Below are positions 21,817-31,180 of a stretch of DNA of 64,000 nt, in pieces. The translations under genes were made by a program, and so were the position numbers. The stretch's first letter is position 1; each line of letters opens with the position of its first letter. Under the pieces are notes generated by a model. That model did not search any database. It saw only the letters and a list, made by a program, of their open reading frames with translations, and was not told where the DNA came from. The stretch covers positions 496,884-560,883 of the forward strand of contig NW_005178873.1 of the NCBI RefSeq assembly GCF_000350225.1. Reading direction: 5' to 3'. The DNA comes from Chondrus crispus. Its lineage: Eukaryota > Rhodophyta > Florideophyceae > Gigartinales > Gigartinaceae.

Positions 21817-23208
21817 ATGGCGGACAAGCCTCTCCTCGCAAACCGCTACTGTCTCAACCAGGTCATCGGCGAGGGCGCCTACGGTGTCGTCGCCTCCGCC
21901 CAGGATGTAGTCACGGGTGATGTCGTCGCCGTGAAGCGCATCAAGCGTGTGCTCGACACATATGCCATGGCCACTCGCATTCTCCGCGAGCTCAAGTTTC
22001 TGCGCCTCCTTCGCGGCCACAACAACGTCATCGAAGTCAAGGATATCCTTGTCCCTTCCGACCGCGAACGCTTCAACGACACTTTCGTCGTCTTCGAGCT
22101 CATGCCCTGCGACCTTTCCAGCGTCATCCGCTCCACCGCACCGCTCAACCCGGCAAATGTCAAGTACCTCATGTTCCAGCTCTTGCGCGGTATTCAGTAT
22201 CTCCACACCGCCGGAGTGCTGCATCGCGATTTGAAGCCTTCCAATATTCTCGTCGACTCTAAGTGCTCGCTTAAGATATGCGACTTTGGTCTTGCTCGCG
22301 CCGCCTTTCGCGCAGAGAACGACGCTGATTTGGTCCTGTGGACAGAGTACGTTGCCACGCGCTGGTACCGCGCCCCGGAGCTCATCATGCCGCATGAGAA
22401 CAATTATGGCCGCGCTATTGATGTCTGGTCAGCGGGTTGCATTTTTGCAGAGATGCTCCTACGCTCCCCGCTTCTCCCAGGCGGTGATGCCATTGATCAG
22501 CTTCGTCGCATTACCGAGTTTACCGGTACCCCTACTCTAGATGTTATTTCCAGACTCAGGAACCCAAAGGCCCAGCAGTATCTCAAGTCCGTCAAGCCCA
22601 AGCCACCCACTGACCTGAACACAATATTCGCTCCCGGCACAGATCCAGAGGCCCTCCAGCTGATTAAGGCAATGCTCGAGTTTGATCCGCAGAAAAGGAT
22701 TACCGCTTACGATGCCCTTATGACAAACTACTTTAAGGAGTGGAGGGACCCGTTAGGGTTCGGACCGCGCCCGCGGGACCTCACTGAGAAGGAGTTTGAC
22801 TTTGAGAAGAGGTTGGGAATGAACAAGATTGACGGCTTGGCCTATATTCGCCGTGAGTTGCTCGAAGAGATTCTGTTCTATCACCCGGAGAAACGCGACG
22901 AGCTGTATGGAAATGGGCCCAGCTACGAGGTGGAAAGCCAGGCTGCTGGCTTTGCAAAGGCCATGGACAATCAGCGTAAGGGCTTCAACGCCGCTGTGCC
23001 CGCCAAGAGCATGCCCAAGGATGCCATGAAGAACATCGTATTGTCGCAGACAGAGAGACGAAACGCCGCCATGAAGCATGGCAGGGCGCCGACGGTGCCT
23101 AGTGAGGTCATGAGGCAATACGAAAACCAGATGGACACCTCGGAAACGCCGAGACCAGGCGAGACGCCACAACAAGGTGAAAACGAGGACGCAGCGATGC
23201 AGGGCTAG
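21817..23208 (+). CDS. mitogen-activated protein kinase (TEY type)
   Basis: 463 residues, single exon, ATG in a good context (gaccATGG). A Ser/Thr kinase that passes signals by proline-directed phosphorylation after dual phosphorylation of its own activation loop. Seen in sequence: Gly-rich loop GEGAYG (18-23), catalytic Lys40 in VAVK, helix C Glu58, HRDLKPSN (136-143), DFG (156-158), the activation-loop TEY (176-178), then YVATRWYRAPE, and the CMGC insert region. All key residues are present, so it should be active. About 110 residues follow the catalytic core and are rich in Lys, Gln and Pro. The TEY motif places it with ERK-type MAPKs; the upstream kinase and targets cannot be told from sequence. 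Nothing is missing. Confidence 0.95.
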   Translation: MADKPLLANRYCLNQVIGEGAYGVVASAQDVVTGDVVAVKRIKRVLDTYAMATRILRELKFLRLLRGHNNVIEVKDILVPSDRERFNDTFVVFELMPCDLSSVIRSTAPLNPANVKYLMFQLLRGIQYLHTAGVLHRDLKPSNILVDSKCSLKICDFGLARAAFRAENDADLVLWTEYVATRWYRAPELIMPHENNYGRAIDVWSAGCIFAEMLLRSPLLPGGDAIDQLRRITEFTGTPTLDVISRLRNPKAQQYLKSVKPKPPTDLNTIFAPGTDPEALQLIKAMLEFDPQKRITAYDALMTNYFKEWRDPLGFGPRPRDLTEKEFDFEKRLGMNKIDGLAYIRRELLEEILFYHPEKRDELYGNGPSYEVESQAAGFAKAMDNQRKGFNAAVPAKSMPKDAMKNIVLSQTERRNAAMKHGRAPTVPSEVMRQYENQMDTSETPRPGETPQQGENEDAAMQG

Positions 23209-24221
23209 TGCGTTCTACTCGCTGTTCACAGGGACACAACGAAAAAGGAACGTTATGGCAGGGTATGCATTCACGGTTGTGAGAGGGAGGAGGGGCAGGC
23301 TATCGGGGTCTAGGGATGTGACAGGAAGTCGGTGTTGTTCAACTGGGAGGGGTTGTGAACTGACGAAGGGTGGCATCTCTTATGTTCGGGCTAATTACGA
23401 CTACATGGGAAGCGCGGTCCGACTTGCTTTTTTTGCTTAACCTCTGCGTTCCGGCTGCGTCGGCAGCAAGCGATGGGCAGGGGTTTGTGTGCGTTTATGA
23501 GCAACACGTGTGAATAGTCGGACTGGTGCGCAATGGACTTTCTACAAATATATGAGGACCTATGACATATGAGGAGGAGCATGAGTGAAGCCAGGGGCTT
23601 TTTTGTTCGTGATGATCGCCTGCTGAGATCTGGACTCTTTTGAGTAGGAAGCGCGTGACGCAGAGGCTGCCGAGATAGGTGTACATTTTAGGTGATTGAT
23701 ATGAACGTGTAAAGCATGACTCTATGTTGTGCCGTACATCTGTGGCATTTGCATTTCTTTCGTGGGCTCCAGTTCGGAGCCGGTTGAAGGACGAGGAGCG
23801 CAGGTCGTTCACTTGATCTCCACAGAGGCATCTCGCTGCCCATGTCCACATCTTGTTGTAAAGGATCAGGGCGTACTCTCCAGCACATAAAGGTGTACCC
23901 AGCATTCCACCTTCCAGTGTCCCAGCATTCCATCTTCCAATTGGTTGTGTACACTACTGTGATGTCACAGCTGTTGACAGCTGTTGACATCAACAGCTGT
24001 GGGTCATTGTTCAACTTTTGGGAGAGAGATGATCCCCTCCTTCATCAACTTCATTTCTGACGTGTGCACGGCACAACTTACGGTACACGCTGTACACGCG
24101 TAGCAGGTGCTTTGAAACCTTGCTGTGATGCATATGCATCACCTACCTCCTCGACCGCAGTATGCCTTCTTTTGTCATCTCCTCCGTTTACGTCCGGTAC
24201 AGCAACACGATCCCGTCCACC
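23209..24221. other. intergenic region between MAPK and COQ9
   Basis: No supported gene. It contains a 23-bp direct repeat (cccagcattcca at about 23898 and 23921) and a 12-bp perfect inverted repeat, cacagctgttga/tcaacagctgtg (23966-24001), with a third partial copy between the arms. These lie 220-320 bp upstream of the COQ9 start. Confidence 0.5.
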
Positions 24222-25114
24222 ATGTTTCGTCTCGCTGTCTCCCGTCTCCCGGCGCACCTGCGTTCCCGCTCCATCTGCGCACCCGCGTCTGCAGAAGCCT
24301 CCGTGTCTGCAGAAGGCTCCAAGCCCTGCGGCTCGGACGTTGACGATCTATACGCCACCGTCCTTTCCGAAGTCCCCACCCACGGTTTCACGCCGCAAGC
24401 CATCACCGCCGCCGTGCACGCTCTCGGATGGTCTCCCGCGGCTGCGCGCATGTTCCCGCGCGGTCCGCTCGACGTCGTCGACCGGCTCGTCGCGACCAGC
24501 AACCGCACGTTGGCCGCCGTGCTCGCGGAGAAAGAGATGTCGGATGATCCCGTGGAGAGGTTCGCTTTTGCTGCCAGGACGAGACTCCAGATGATGGATA
24601 AATTTCACCCACATTGGAGTAAGGCTCTCGCACTCCACCATTCCCCCACGAATGCGGGAAATGCTGCCCGGCAGGCGGCTATGCTCGTCGATGAGATGGC
24701 GCACTTTGCGGGATACTCGAACCCGGATGTACGTTTTTGCATGGTTTGGACAAGCAGCTCACATTTGTCTGCCTAGGTAACAAAGTTGCTTAGGAAGTAG
24801 CTGCTTTCGCTCTTGTAACTGGGGTGGGTTCTGACGAATTGACGTTTTGTGTATGTTCTCTTCCATTGATGCAGTTTTCGTGGTACACTGATCGCGCAGT
24901 TCTAGGTGTGACATACCATGCGACGCAGCTGTACTGGATCACAGACAAGTCGCGGGAGAAAGATGACACCTGGGCCTTTCTAGACAGGCATCTGCGAGAC
25001 TCTCACACCGCTCGCAAACAGGCTTCGGACGCGTACAAGGGTCTCATGAATCTGTCTGATGCCACCGCAAGTACTCTCTCCACGCTCATTCGGTCAACAC
25101 GCAGAAGCTATTAA
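24222..25114 (+). CDS. COQ9: ubiquinone biosynthesis protein COQ9
   Basis: Two exons, 24222-24728 and 24875-25114, separated by a 146-nt GT-AG phase-0 intron (donor gtacgt, acceptor tgcag). The 248-residue product is a mitochondrial lipid-binding protein that supports COQ7 in coenzyme Q synthesis. The N-terminus MFRLAVSRLPAHLRSR is a typical transit peptide, and its ATG has a strong context (ccaccATG); an upstream in-frame ATG at 24162 is less likely. COQ9 family patterns seen: GFTPQAITAAVHALGWSPAAARMF near the TetR-like helix-turn-helix fold, LQMMDKFHPHW, and in exon 2 FSWYTDRAVLGVTYHATQLY and DTWAFLDRHL. Full length for the family. It converges on the ADA2-type gene, with only 143 nt between the stop codons. 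Confidence 0.9.
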
Positions 25115-25257
25115 ACTAACTTAACTCAAAACCCTTCACGTGAGTCATCCCAGGAAGTCATACGCTGCTCAACGCGGCAGTCGTCTTCGAGACCGATGCC
25201 CGGAAAGTTAGATCCTTGTTAGTAGAAAATTAATCATGGTGCATTATGTGCAGTACT

Positions 25258-28200
25258 CTAACGTCTACGTCGCAACTCGTATACATTTGTTGACACTCGC
25301 CTCGTCTTACTTGGACGGTTCTGCCCAATCTCTGACAGGCAAGCACGACCTCGCTTTTTCCCAGTATGCGGTGTCACAGGTGGTTTACGACCAGATGCTG
25401 CCCGCGCGGACGGACTCTGCCCAATTGGATACTTGCGAGGTCGTCCGCGTTTTCTTTTCACAGGCTGCTCCGGCGTCGAGAGCCCTGGCTCATCTACACA
25501 GGGTGATGCCTTGGACTCCTTTTCGGGTGACCGCGGTGACCTTGAGGGCGAGACTGTGACAAGAGGTTTCTCGACCTCACGAAGACGCTCACTTAATCTG
25601 GACGATTTTCTAGTTGGTGTGAACAGTACGTCTTGAGATTCTGGACGCCTTGGTTCTGCGCGAGTTGGAGTATCTTGGTCTTCACTTGTTTCTTCTAATT
25701 CATAGTCTTTGTCCTCGTCGTCCTCTGCAACTGGGGTCGACGGTACGGATGACTTTTCCGAACTCTCTGCCTCGCTTGGGACCAAATTCAGCCTCAACCT
25801 TAACCCACCCGGGCGCAATCCTTTTCCATCAGATACTACAGAGACTTTTCGCCCACTCGCGCCTCGCCTGTGTCTCGGTCTACGAATTACTGGACCGTCT
25901 GTGACCTTGGACACTTGCGCATCTCTCCGAGCCTTCGCCGATTTCCGCGGCCTTCCACGTCTCGGCTTCGCCAGCACTTCAGATTCACCGCTTGTAGACG
26001 CAATTTCAATGACCTCTACTGCTGAAGCTATTTTCTCTGGGCCCTGTTTGGGTACGTCATTTCCGTCACCTCCATCCAAAACTTCCTCAGTGACTTCAAG
26101 CTTAGGTACCCGTACAACATTATCATCGTCTGGGTTGCGATGAAGCTGCGCTGCAAGATCCCTTGACCTAAGCGCAGAGATATTTCTCCCTGTTTTGTCT
26201 CCTTGCCCGTCAATAGTTGGAATCACTTCTTCTACTTCATCGTCTTTGTGCTTTTCGTGTGGTGCGGTCGGGCCTGTTCCAGATCTCGTTCCTTCCAGCA
26301 CAGTTTTCTCTTCTTGCAAGGACTGCGTATTCGTTGCGATCACCGCTTCGTCAGTCTTATTCTTCGTCCATAATTTCTCATCAACAAGACGTCGCGAGGA
26401 GCGCCGTATGCTGCTCGGTCTTCTCCCTCGTTTTCTGGCTGGTGTCACTATTGCGCTGTTATGACCTGGTTGGGTTTCCTTCGTCGCAGCGGACAGTTGC
26501 GCAGACCCACCATCTAAGCGATGCTCACCTTGATTCAACCCATCACCGGTGGAGGAGGGTAGGTGAGTAGTTGTGAAGTTGCTGACATCCAGCCTGCGTG
26601 CCACAGACTTCTCAACTTGGGGAGGCTTAAGTTGAAGTCTCACTGTCGTGGAGTGCGGACGACTTAGTGCCACACCATCTCCTAGTTCTTTTCTGAGTTT
26701 GTCTTCGACCTTTACGCACTGGACGTTTGTCTCAACTTCTTCTTCCTGCTTTTTTTCTTCCCGGTTGAATTCCGGTGCACCGCAATACGTCAAGTGCATC
26801 TGGATCTCCTGGCTCATAGCCTCATGTTGTTTAATCTCCACCTGAGCGACTGTGGAATCAGCTGGAAGCGTCGCATGACATACCCTGCCTACGCTGTCGC
26901 TGTTCGGCGTGACGTTAAGGATTTTGATTTGATGCCGAGAACCGCTAATGATGTGATCTTCCCGTGTTCCTGTTCGTGTGATGCTAGTCGTGACTGTGAG
27001 CCCCGCAGTGACTGGGACACTAGCAATGGCCACCGTCTCGACTGATTTACTACCGCTCTTGCAGGCAGTTGACGAAAATGCACCAGCTCTCAAGGCGAAT
27101 TCGGGGACATTGGAGCTCAAGTTCTTGCTCTGTTCCATGCGCTCTTTTTCTGAGAGAAGTTGCTCCGATACGCGTAACATTGCGTCTCGTTGCTTCAGGA
27201 AATCCATCGGCAGCATTCTGAGGGCCGAACAGAGCGTCTTTTCGGGTTCTGTCAAGGCTGATACGCCCTCTTCTCTATCCACTCGCATAGCGCTGACTTG
27301 TGGATACTTACTCCTTGCGAGCACTTTTGCCTCTCGCGTGCGCCGAAGCCTCGCCGTCTTGGATTCTTTTGGACTGCCCGGAGTCGCATATGGACTCGCA
27401 GCCACACCTACAGGCGAGCCCTTCTCGGTGGAGCCAGCCGGCGTCCCATTAGTATTCAAAGCCGGAGTGGATGGTGTGCTTTCCCTATTCTGGCCTGGGT
27501 CGATGCCTTGAAGGCGGGTTTCGGCACAAACAAGTGCAGGAGACGGAGTTGCTTTTGTGCGTCCGAGACTCTTCTTGTCAGCCGCGTCGCGTTCCTTGCG
27601 GTCAATCAAGCCAAGTTCGGCGGTACGTCTCCTCGCATCGATCTCATAGATATCGATCTCGGCTTTTGTGCGCAAACCGTTTTCTTTGCCACTCGCATGT
27701 AGATACATATCCTTTGCCAGACGATATTCAAACATAACGCTGTCGTAAAACGCGGAAAACTTGAGAGGATCCAGTATCCTCTTAAACGCGTGCAATCTCG
27801 CACTAAGTTCTTTTTCATCGCGAGTGTGACGGCGGTCAACAGCCTTAAGGTTTGAAAAGTCAAGCAAGTTACGGTCAAAAATAATCTTCTTGACGGCCTC
27901 CCTTACCTGTAAGCGGTGATCATAGATCTCCAAGAGCCTACTCTTAAGTGCGACAACTTCATCATCATCATCCTCCGCAATCGCTAAGTCGGCAATCAGG
28001 GTCTCAGCCTGGTCATCAAATTCAACATCAAAATCCTGTCGCTGCCATGAGAAGCCCTGCAGCGCGCCTTCAGCGGGTTGGTTTGGGTGATCAGGGTCGT
28101 CGTTCTTCTTCAGCAATGAGCGTCCATCCTTTGGTGAATTGTGGACTTGACCGGGCGGGGGCGCGGGGATAGAGTGTGCCGACGCGGCCGGATCGTGCTC

Positions 28201-28803
28201 CGTGGGGGTGACGCGCTTGCCCTTCGGTGTGAACTTTTGCTTGCCCTTAGGGCGCCCCCTACCCTTTCCTTTCGACTTTCCTTTGGACGTGACAAAAGAA
28301 GAGGCGACAGGGAATGTGGTATGACTGTTCTGAATCGCAGGCGAAGACGGCGCGGCTTGCATGACGACGGTCTCTTCCTGGACTTGTTGGGGGGCGGTGA
28401 GGGCTTCGTCCGAGGGTAGCGGGGCAGTTTTGGAGTGCAAATAAACGTCATTGTAGTGCATTTCGCACTTGTAAAGGGTCTTCGTGCATACGTAGTCGGC
28501 GACTTTCTTCCACTGGTTGAGGCCAAAGGTCAAGCAAGCCTGTAGCAAGCGAGTCTCCTCCTGCGCAGACCATTCGGGGGTATACACAGGTAATTCGAGC
28601 TTCTCGACGACTCTGTAGGGATGATTTGTGCGATGCGGGGCGACGGCGCATGCGCCAACGACGAAGCAGTCGATGCAGAGCGGGAGTCTGTCGCATAGGG
28701 GAAAGGCGCACTCGACGTAGGCGATGTCGTGCAGCAGATGACGGAAGCAATGAGCGCATTGCGGCCCTGGCGTTACCGTGGTGGTCAGGGTTTGCGCCGC
28801 CAT
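25258..28803 (-). CDS. ADA2: ADA2-type transcriptional coactivator with a long AT-hook tail
   Basis: 1181 residues, single exon. ADA2 links the GCN5 histone acetyltransferase to SAGA-type complexes in the nucleus. Domains in order: ZZ zinc finger (about 16-66; C16, C19, C32, C37, C43, C46, H57, H61), SANT/Myb domain (about 76-122, PEWSAQEETRLLQACLTFG), a GRGRPKG AT-hook (about 181), the conserved ADA region (about 248-370, DFDVEFDDQAETLIADLAI), and a short SWIRM-like segment (about 515-555, LCSALRMLPMDFLKQRDAM). About 620 further residues are acidic and Ser/Pro-rich, with repeated AT-hooks (RKRGRRP, RRGRPRK, KRGRPRK). Known ADA2 proteins are about 430-560 residues, so the tail more than doubles the protein. 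I chose the ATG at 28803 (gccATGG context); one at 28830 is also in frame. It is divergent from the BET1-like gene across about 480 bp. Confidence 0.88.
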   Translation of the reverse strand: MAAQTLTTTVTPGPQCAHCFRHLLHDIAYVECAFPLCDRLPLCIDCFVVGACAVAPHRTNHPYRVVEKLELPVYTPEWSAQEETRLLQACLTFGLNQWKKVADYVCTKTLYKCEMHYNDVYLHSKTAPLPSDEALTAPQQVQEETVVMQAAPSSPAIQNSHTTFPVASSFVTSKGKSKGKGRGRPKGKQKFTPKGKRVTPTEHDPAASAHSIPAPPPGQVHNSPKDGRSLLKKNDDPDHPNQPAEGALQGFSWQRQDFDVEFDDQAETLIADLAIAEDDDDEVVALKSRLLEIYDHRLQVREAVKKIIFDRNLLDFSNLKAVDRRHTRDEKELSARLHAFKRILDPLKFSAFYDSVMFEYRLAKDMYLHASGKENGLRTKAEIDIYEIDARRRTAELGLIDRKERDAADKKSLGRTKATPSPALVCAETRLQGIDPGQNRESTPSTPALNTNGTPAGSTEKGSPVGVAASPYATPGSPKESKTARLRRTREAKVLARSKYPQVSAMRVDREEGVSALTEPEKTLCSALRMLPMDFLKQRDAMLRVSEQLLSEKERMEQSKNLSSNVPEFALRAGAFSSTACKSGSKSVETVAIASVPVTAGLTVTTSITRTGTREDHIISGSRHQIKILNVTPNSDSVGRVCHATLPADSTVAQVEIKQHEAMSQEIQMHLTYCGAPEFNREEKKQEEEVETNVQCVKVEDKLRKELGDGVALSRPHSTTVRLQLKPPQVEKSVARRLDVSNFTTTHLPSSTGDGLNQGEHRLDGGSAQLSAATKETQPGHNSAIVTPARKRGRRPSSIRRSSRRLVDEKLWTKNKTDEAVIATNTQSLQEEKTVLEGTRSGTGPTAPHEKHKDDEVEEVIPTIDGQGDKTGRNISALRSRDLAAQLHRNPDDDNVVRVPKLEVTEEVLDGGDGNDVPKQGPEKIASAVEVIEIASTSGESEVLAKPRRGRPRKSAKARRDAQVSKVTDGPVIRRPRHRRGASGRKVSVVSDGKGLRPGGLRLRLNLVPSEAESSEKSSVPSTPVAEDDEDKDYELEETSEDQDTPTRAEPRRPESQDVLFTPTRKSSRLSERLREVEKPLVTVSPSRSPRSPEKESKASPCVDEPGLSTPEQPVKRKRGRPRKYPIGQSPSARAASGRKPPVTPHTGKKRGRACLSEIGQNRPSKTRRVSTNVYELRRRR

Positions 28804-28929
28804 GGCGGACGCGCGCCGCGACGGTCGCATGATGAGGTGAGGGTGACGGCGGGGCAGGGGGGTGTGTGTCTGGGGAAGCGAGGTACGGGGGAAAGGGGAT
28901 GGTGACACACGTGTAAGTACGTACTTAAC

Positions 28930-28971
28930 GGGCGGGGCGGGGCGGGGCGGAGCGGAGCGGAGCGGAGCGGG
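28930..28971. promoter_or_regulatory. GC-box-like pentamer repeats in a divergent promoter
   Basis: A run of ggggc/ggcgg pentamers followed by four gagcg units, lying between the ADA2 start (28803, reverse) and the BET1-like start (29281, forward). It resembles tandem GC boxes and is the only obvious ordered element in this roughly 480-bp bidirectional promoter. Confidence 0.5.
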
Positions 28972-29280
28972 AGAGAATGGATGGGCTGCTGGTCGGGTGC
29001 AGAGCAAGTGGCACACGCAGGACACCTGTACACGTGTACACCAGTTTACCGTTTGCTCCCCTTTCGGTGCTGTACGACAGCGCCGCATCCGCAGCTGTTT
29101 ACAGCCGACATGGCGGACTCGCATTCCACGAGAGCTTTGCAGAATCGGTCATGGTGTAAACAAGTCCCCTGTATCTTATGTAAGCACACGGTATGTTGAC
29201 TGACGCGCTCGAGACAGAATGCATAATTCTCCTTGGTTTTCCACCGCACGCTGCAACCATTGTCGAGAGGCAGGGGAGAG

Positions 29281-29809
29281 ATGGCGCTACGTCCGCAGAA
29301 GCATGACGACAAAGAGAGGAGGGAACTGCTCTTCGGCGCGCAGCAGAGAAGACCGCCGCCGGGGGGCCGCAATGTGTCCTCGGCAGCAGACAAGGAGGCC
29401 ATGGAGACGGGCAATAATGCCAACGTCGATGGGCTTCGGGGTCGCGTAGGAGAAATGAGACATGTACGTACACGCGCGTTTTCGGTGAGGTTTCAGTCAG
29501 GTTTCCGTGAGGCTGGAGAGATGGACGCGGAACGGTGAAGACAGCCGAGACAAGATCTCTGACTTGCCGACGCTTCCGTTTTGCTGCGTGAAACGCGAAT
29601 AGCTTGCGATTGATCTGGGGACAGAGGTGAGAGACCAGAATGCTATGCTGGACGGTATGCAGGGGACGTTTGAGAATGCTGGTGACGCCATCACGCGAAG
29701 CATAGCTGAGGTGCGAAGACTGGCTACAAGTGGAAGCGCAGGACACATGTGTATTCTTGCCACCTTCGCGTTTGTGTTTTTTATTCTCATCTATCTGCTG
29801 TTGCGGTGA
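29281..29809 (+). CDS. BET1: BET1-like Qc-SNARE
   Basis: Two exons, 29281-29463 and 29603-29809, with a 139-nt GT-AG phase-0 intron (gtacgt..tag); 129 residues. A tail-anchored SNARE acting in ER-to-Golgi vesicle fusion. The SNARE motif spans the splice junction (GRVGEMRH then LAIDLGTEVRDQNAMLDGM) and carries the central Gln in DQN, as in BET1 proteins. It is followed by FENAGDAITRSIAEVRRLA and a C-terminal membrane anchor (ILATFAFVFFILIYLLLR) ending two residues or fewer from the stop. Length fits the family (about 118 residues). The N-terminal 45 residues are basic and poorly conserved. The start is the first ATG in frame. The SFT1/BET1L branch remains possible. Confidence 0.85.
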
Positions 29810-30423
29810 TCGGTGTGGGGGAGCGAGATTGTCCAACGCTGCACGAAACCACGCCAAGCAAATCGCAACTCGAAGATATGCAGTGCATGTGCGGACACGG
29901 AGGGCGCGGGGGCGTGACGTGACGAGGCGGCGTGTGTATAGAAGCGGGGGAGGCGGCGTAAATCTTAAGGCTGCCGCTTCATTAAAAATCGCTGTGTGGA
30001 AAAGTTGTCCAAATCGCAAGCGATCCTCCCCTCACGGACACCTGTCCGGCGGCGATTGGTTGCGCAAAAAATATCTCTGCAGACAGAACGTCGGGCCTCG
30101 GGCCTCGCTCTGCGCTACACTCTGTTCGCACATGTATCTCCCACCTTTAGCCGCCTGTTTTCCCAGTGGGTGCCGCTTCCCACCCCCTCCAGGAGGCGAA
30201 TCCAATACCTTTGGGGCCATCTGCGCACCACCCATACTGCACTAACTTCCTTTTAGGCCAATGGCCACCCGCCTCCCTCCACAGCCGACCCCTTCCTTCC
30301 CGACCCCCTCACCCACCCTCCGATTTGTCCATCCCGACATCGCCCGCCCTTCTTTTCTTTTCTTTCCGCTGGGCACGCTTCCTCTATCCCCACTACCCGA
30401 CACCCAAACATATTGTAATCACC

Positions 30424-31180
30424 ATGGACTCCGAATCTCGCCGCCGCTCCGTCAAGGTCGTCCGCGTCCTTTGCGATGGCTGCGAGCGAGCCAGCGCCGT
30501 ATCCTACTGCAACGAGTGTAACGAGACCGCTTGCCATGCTTGCGTCGAACAACTCCACGTCCGCGGCAGGCGCCAGTCCAAGAGGTCGCCGCCGCGTTCG
30601 TGCAAAGGCCGCGCCATGAGGGATCTCCAAAAGACCGTGGGCGTACTCGCTCTCTGCAAAATGTGCCGTGCCCGTCCAGCATATGTAAGCATACTCTACA
30701 GAACGAACAAATGACACCACCACTAGCGAACACACACACACACACACACGTACACACACAAACACACACACACACACACACAAACCCCGCTCCACCATGC
30801 TGACACGACGCCAATCCGACTGCCTGCTTGTTTCTTTTTCGTTGTCCTGTCTCGACATGTAGCGCTATAACAATGCGGAAGTTTATCCGCTGTGCAACGA
30901 GTGTCGGCATTCTTACTCCAAGTCTGCTTCCGCACCAGCACAAGACATTGTCAAACGCGCCATTGCGGATGACTTGAGCAGGTCGTCTAAGCCATCCAGC
31001 ATGTCACATGCTGGGGCAGGGACAGGAGCGTCGGGCTCGTCCCGGCGTCGTCCAAAACACTCATCACACCACAGCTCACACGGGCACCACAAGAGCAGGC
31101 GAGAGCGCAGAAATGGTGAAGACGAGAGTACTGGTGATGATATGGGATCAGTGTTCAGCAGGGAGAGCTCTGCAGAGTGA
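30424..31180 (+). CDS. B-box-type zinc-finger protein
   Basis: Two exons, 30424-30684 and 30863-31180, with a 178-nt GT-AG phase-0 intron (gtaagc..tgtag); 192 residues. Exon 1 encodes a B-box-like zinc finger: C17-x2-C20-x8-C29-x2-C32-x4-C37-x2-C40-x4-H45. A second Cys-pair unit straddles the splice site (LCKMC in exon 1, PLCNEC in exon 2), which supports the intron. The C-terminal 80 residues are a Ser/His/Arg-rich tail (HHSSHGHHKSRRERR) that may be nuclear or metal-binding. B-box proteins mediate protein-protein contacts and transcription control; no CCT or RING domain is present. The target is unknown. The long pyrimidine-rich leader (about 30262-30410) resembles that of the MAPK gene. Confidence 0.8.
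30730..30782. repeat. (CA)n microsatellite in the B-box gene intron
   Basis: About 53 bp of CA dinucleotides with two interruptions (gta, aaa), inside the single intron of the B-box gene. Likely polymorphic in length. Confidence 0.95.

Noticed and set aside
22753-23175. 140-codon reverse frame inside the MAPK gene
   Set aside because: Antisense shadow of a well supported coding exon.
29099-30019. 306-codon reverse frame across the BET1-like gene
   Set aside because: It covers the spliced SNARE exons and intron on the opposite strand and has no recognisable domain.
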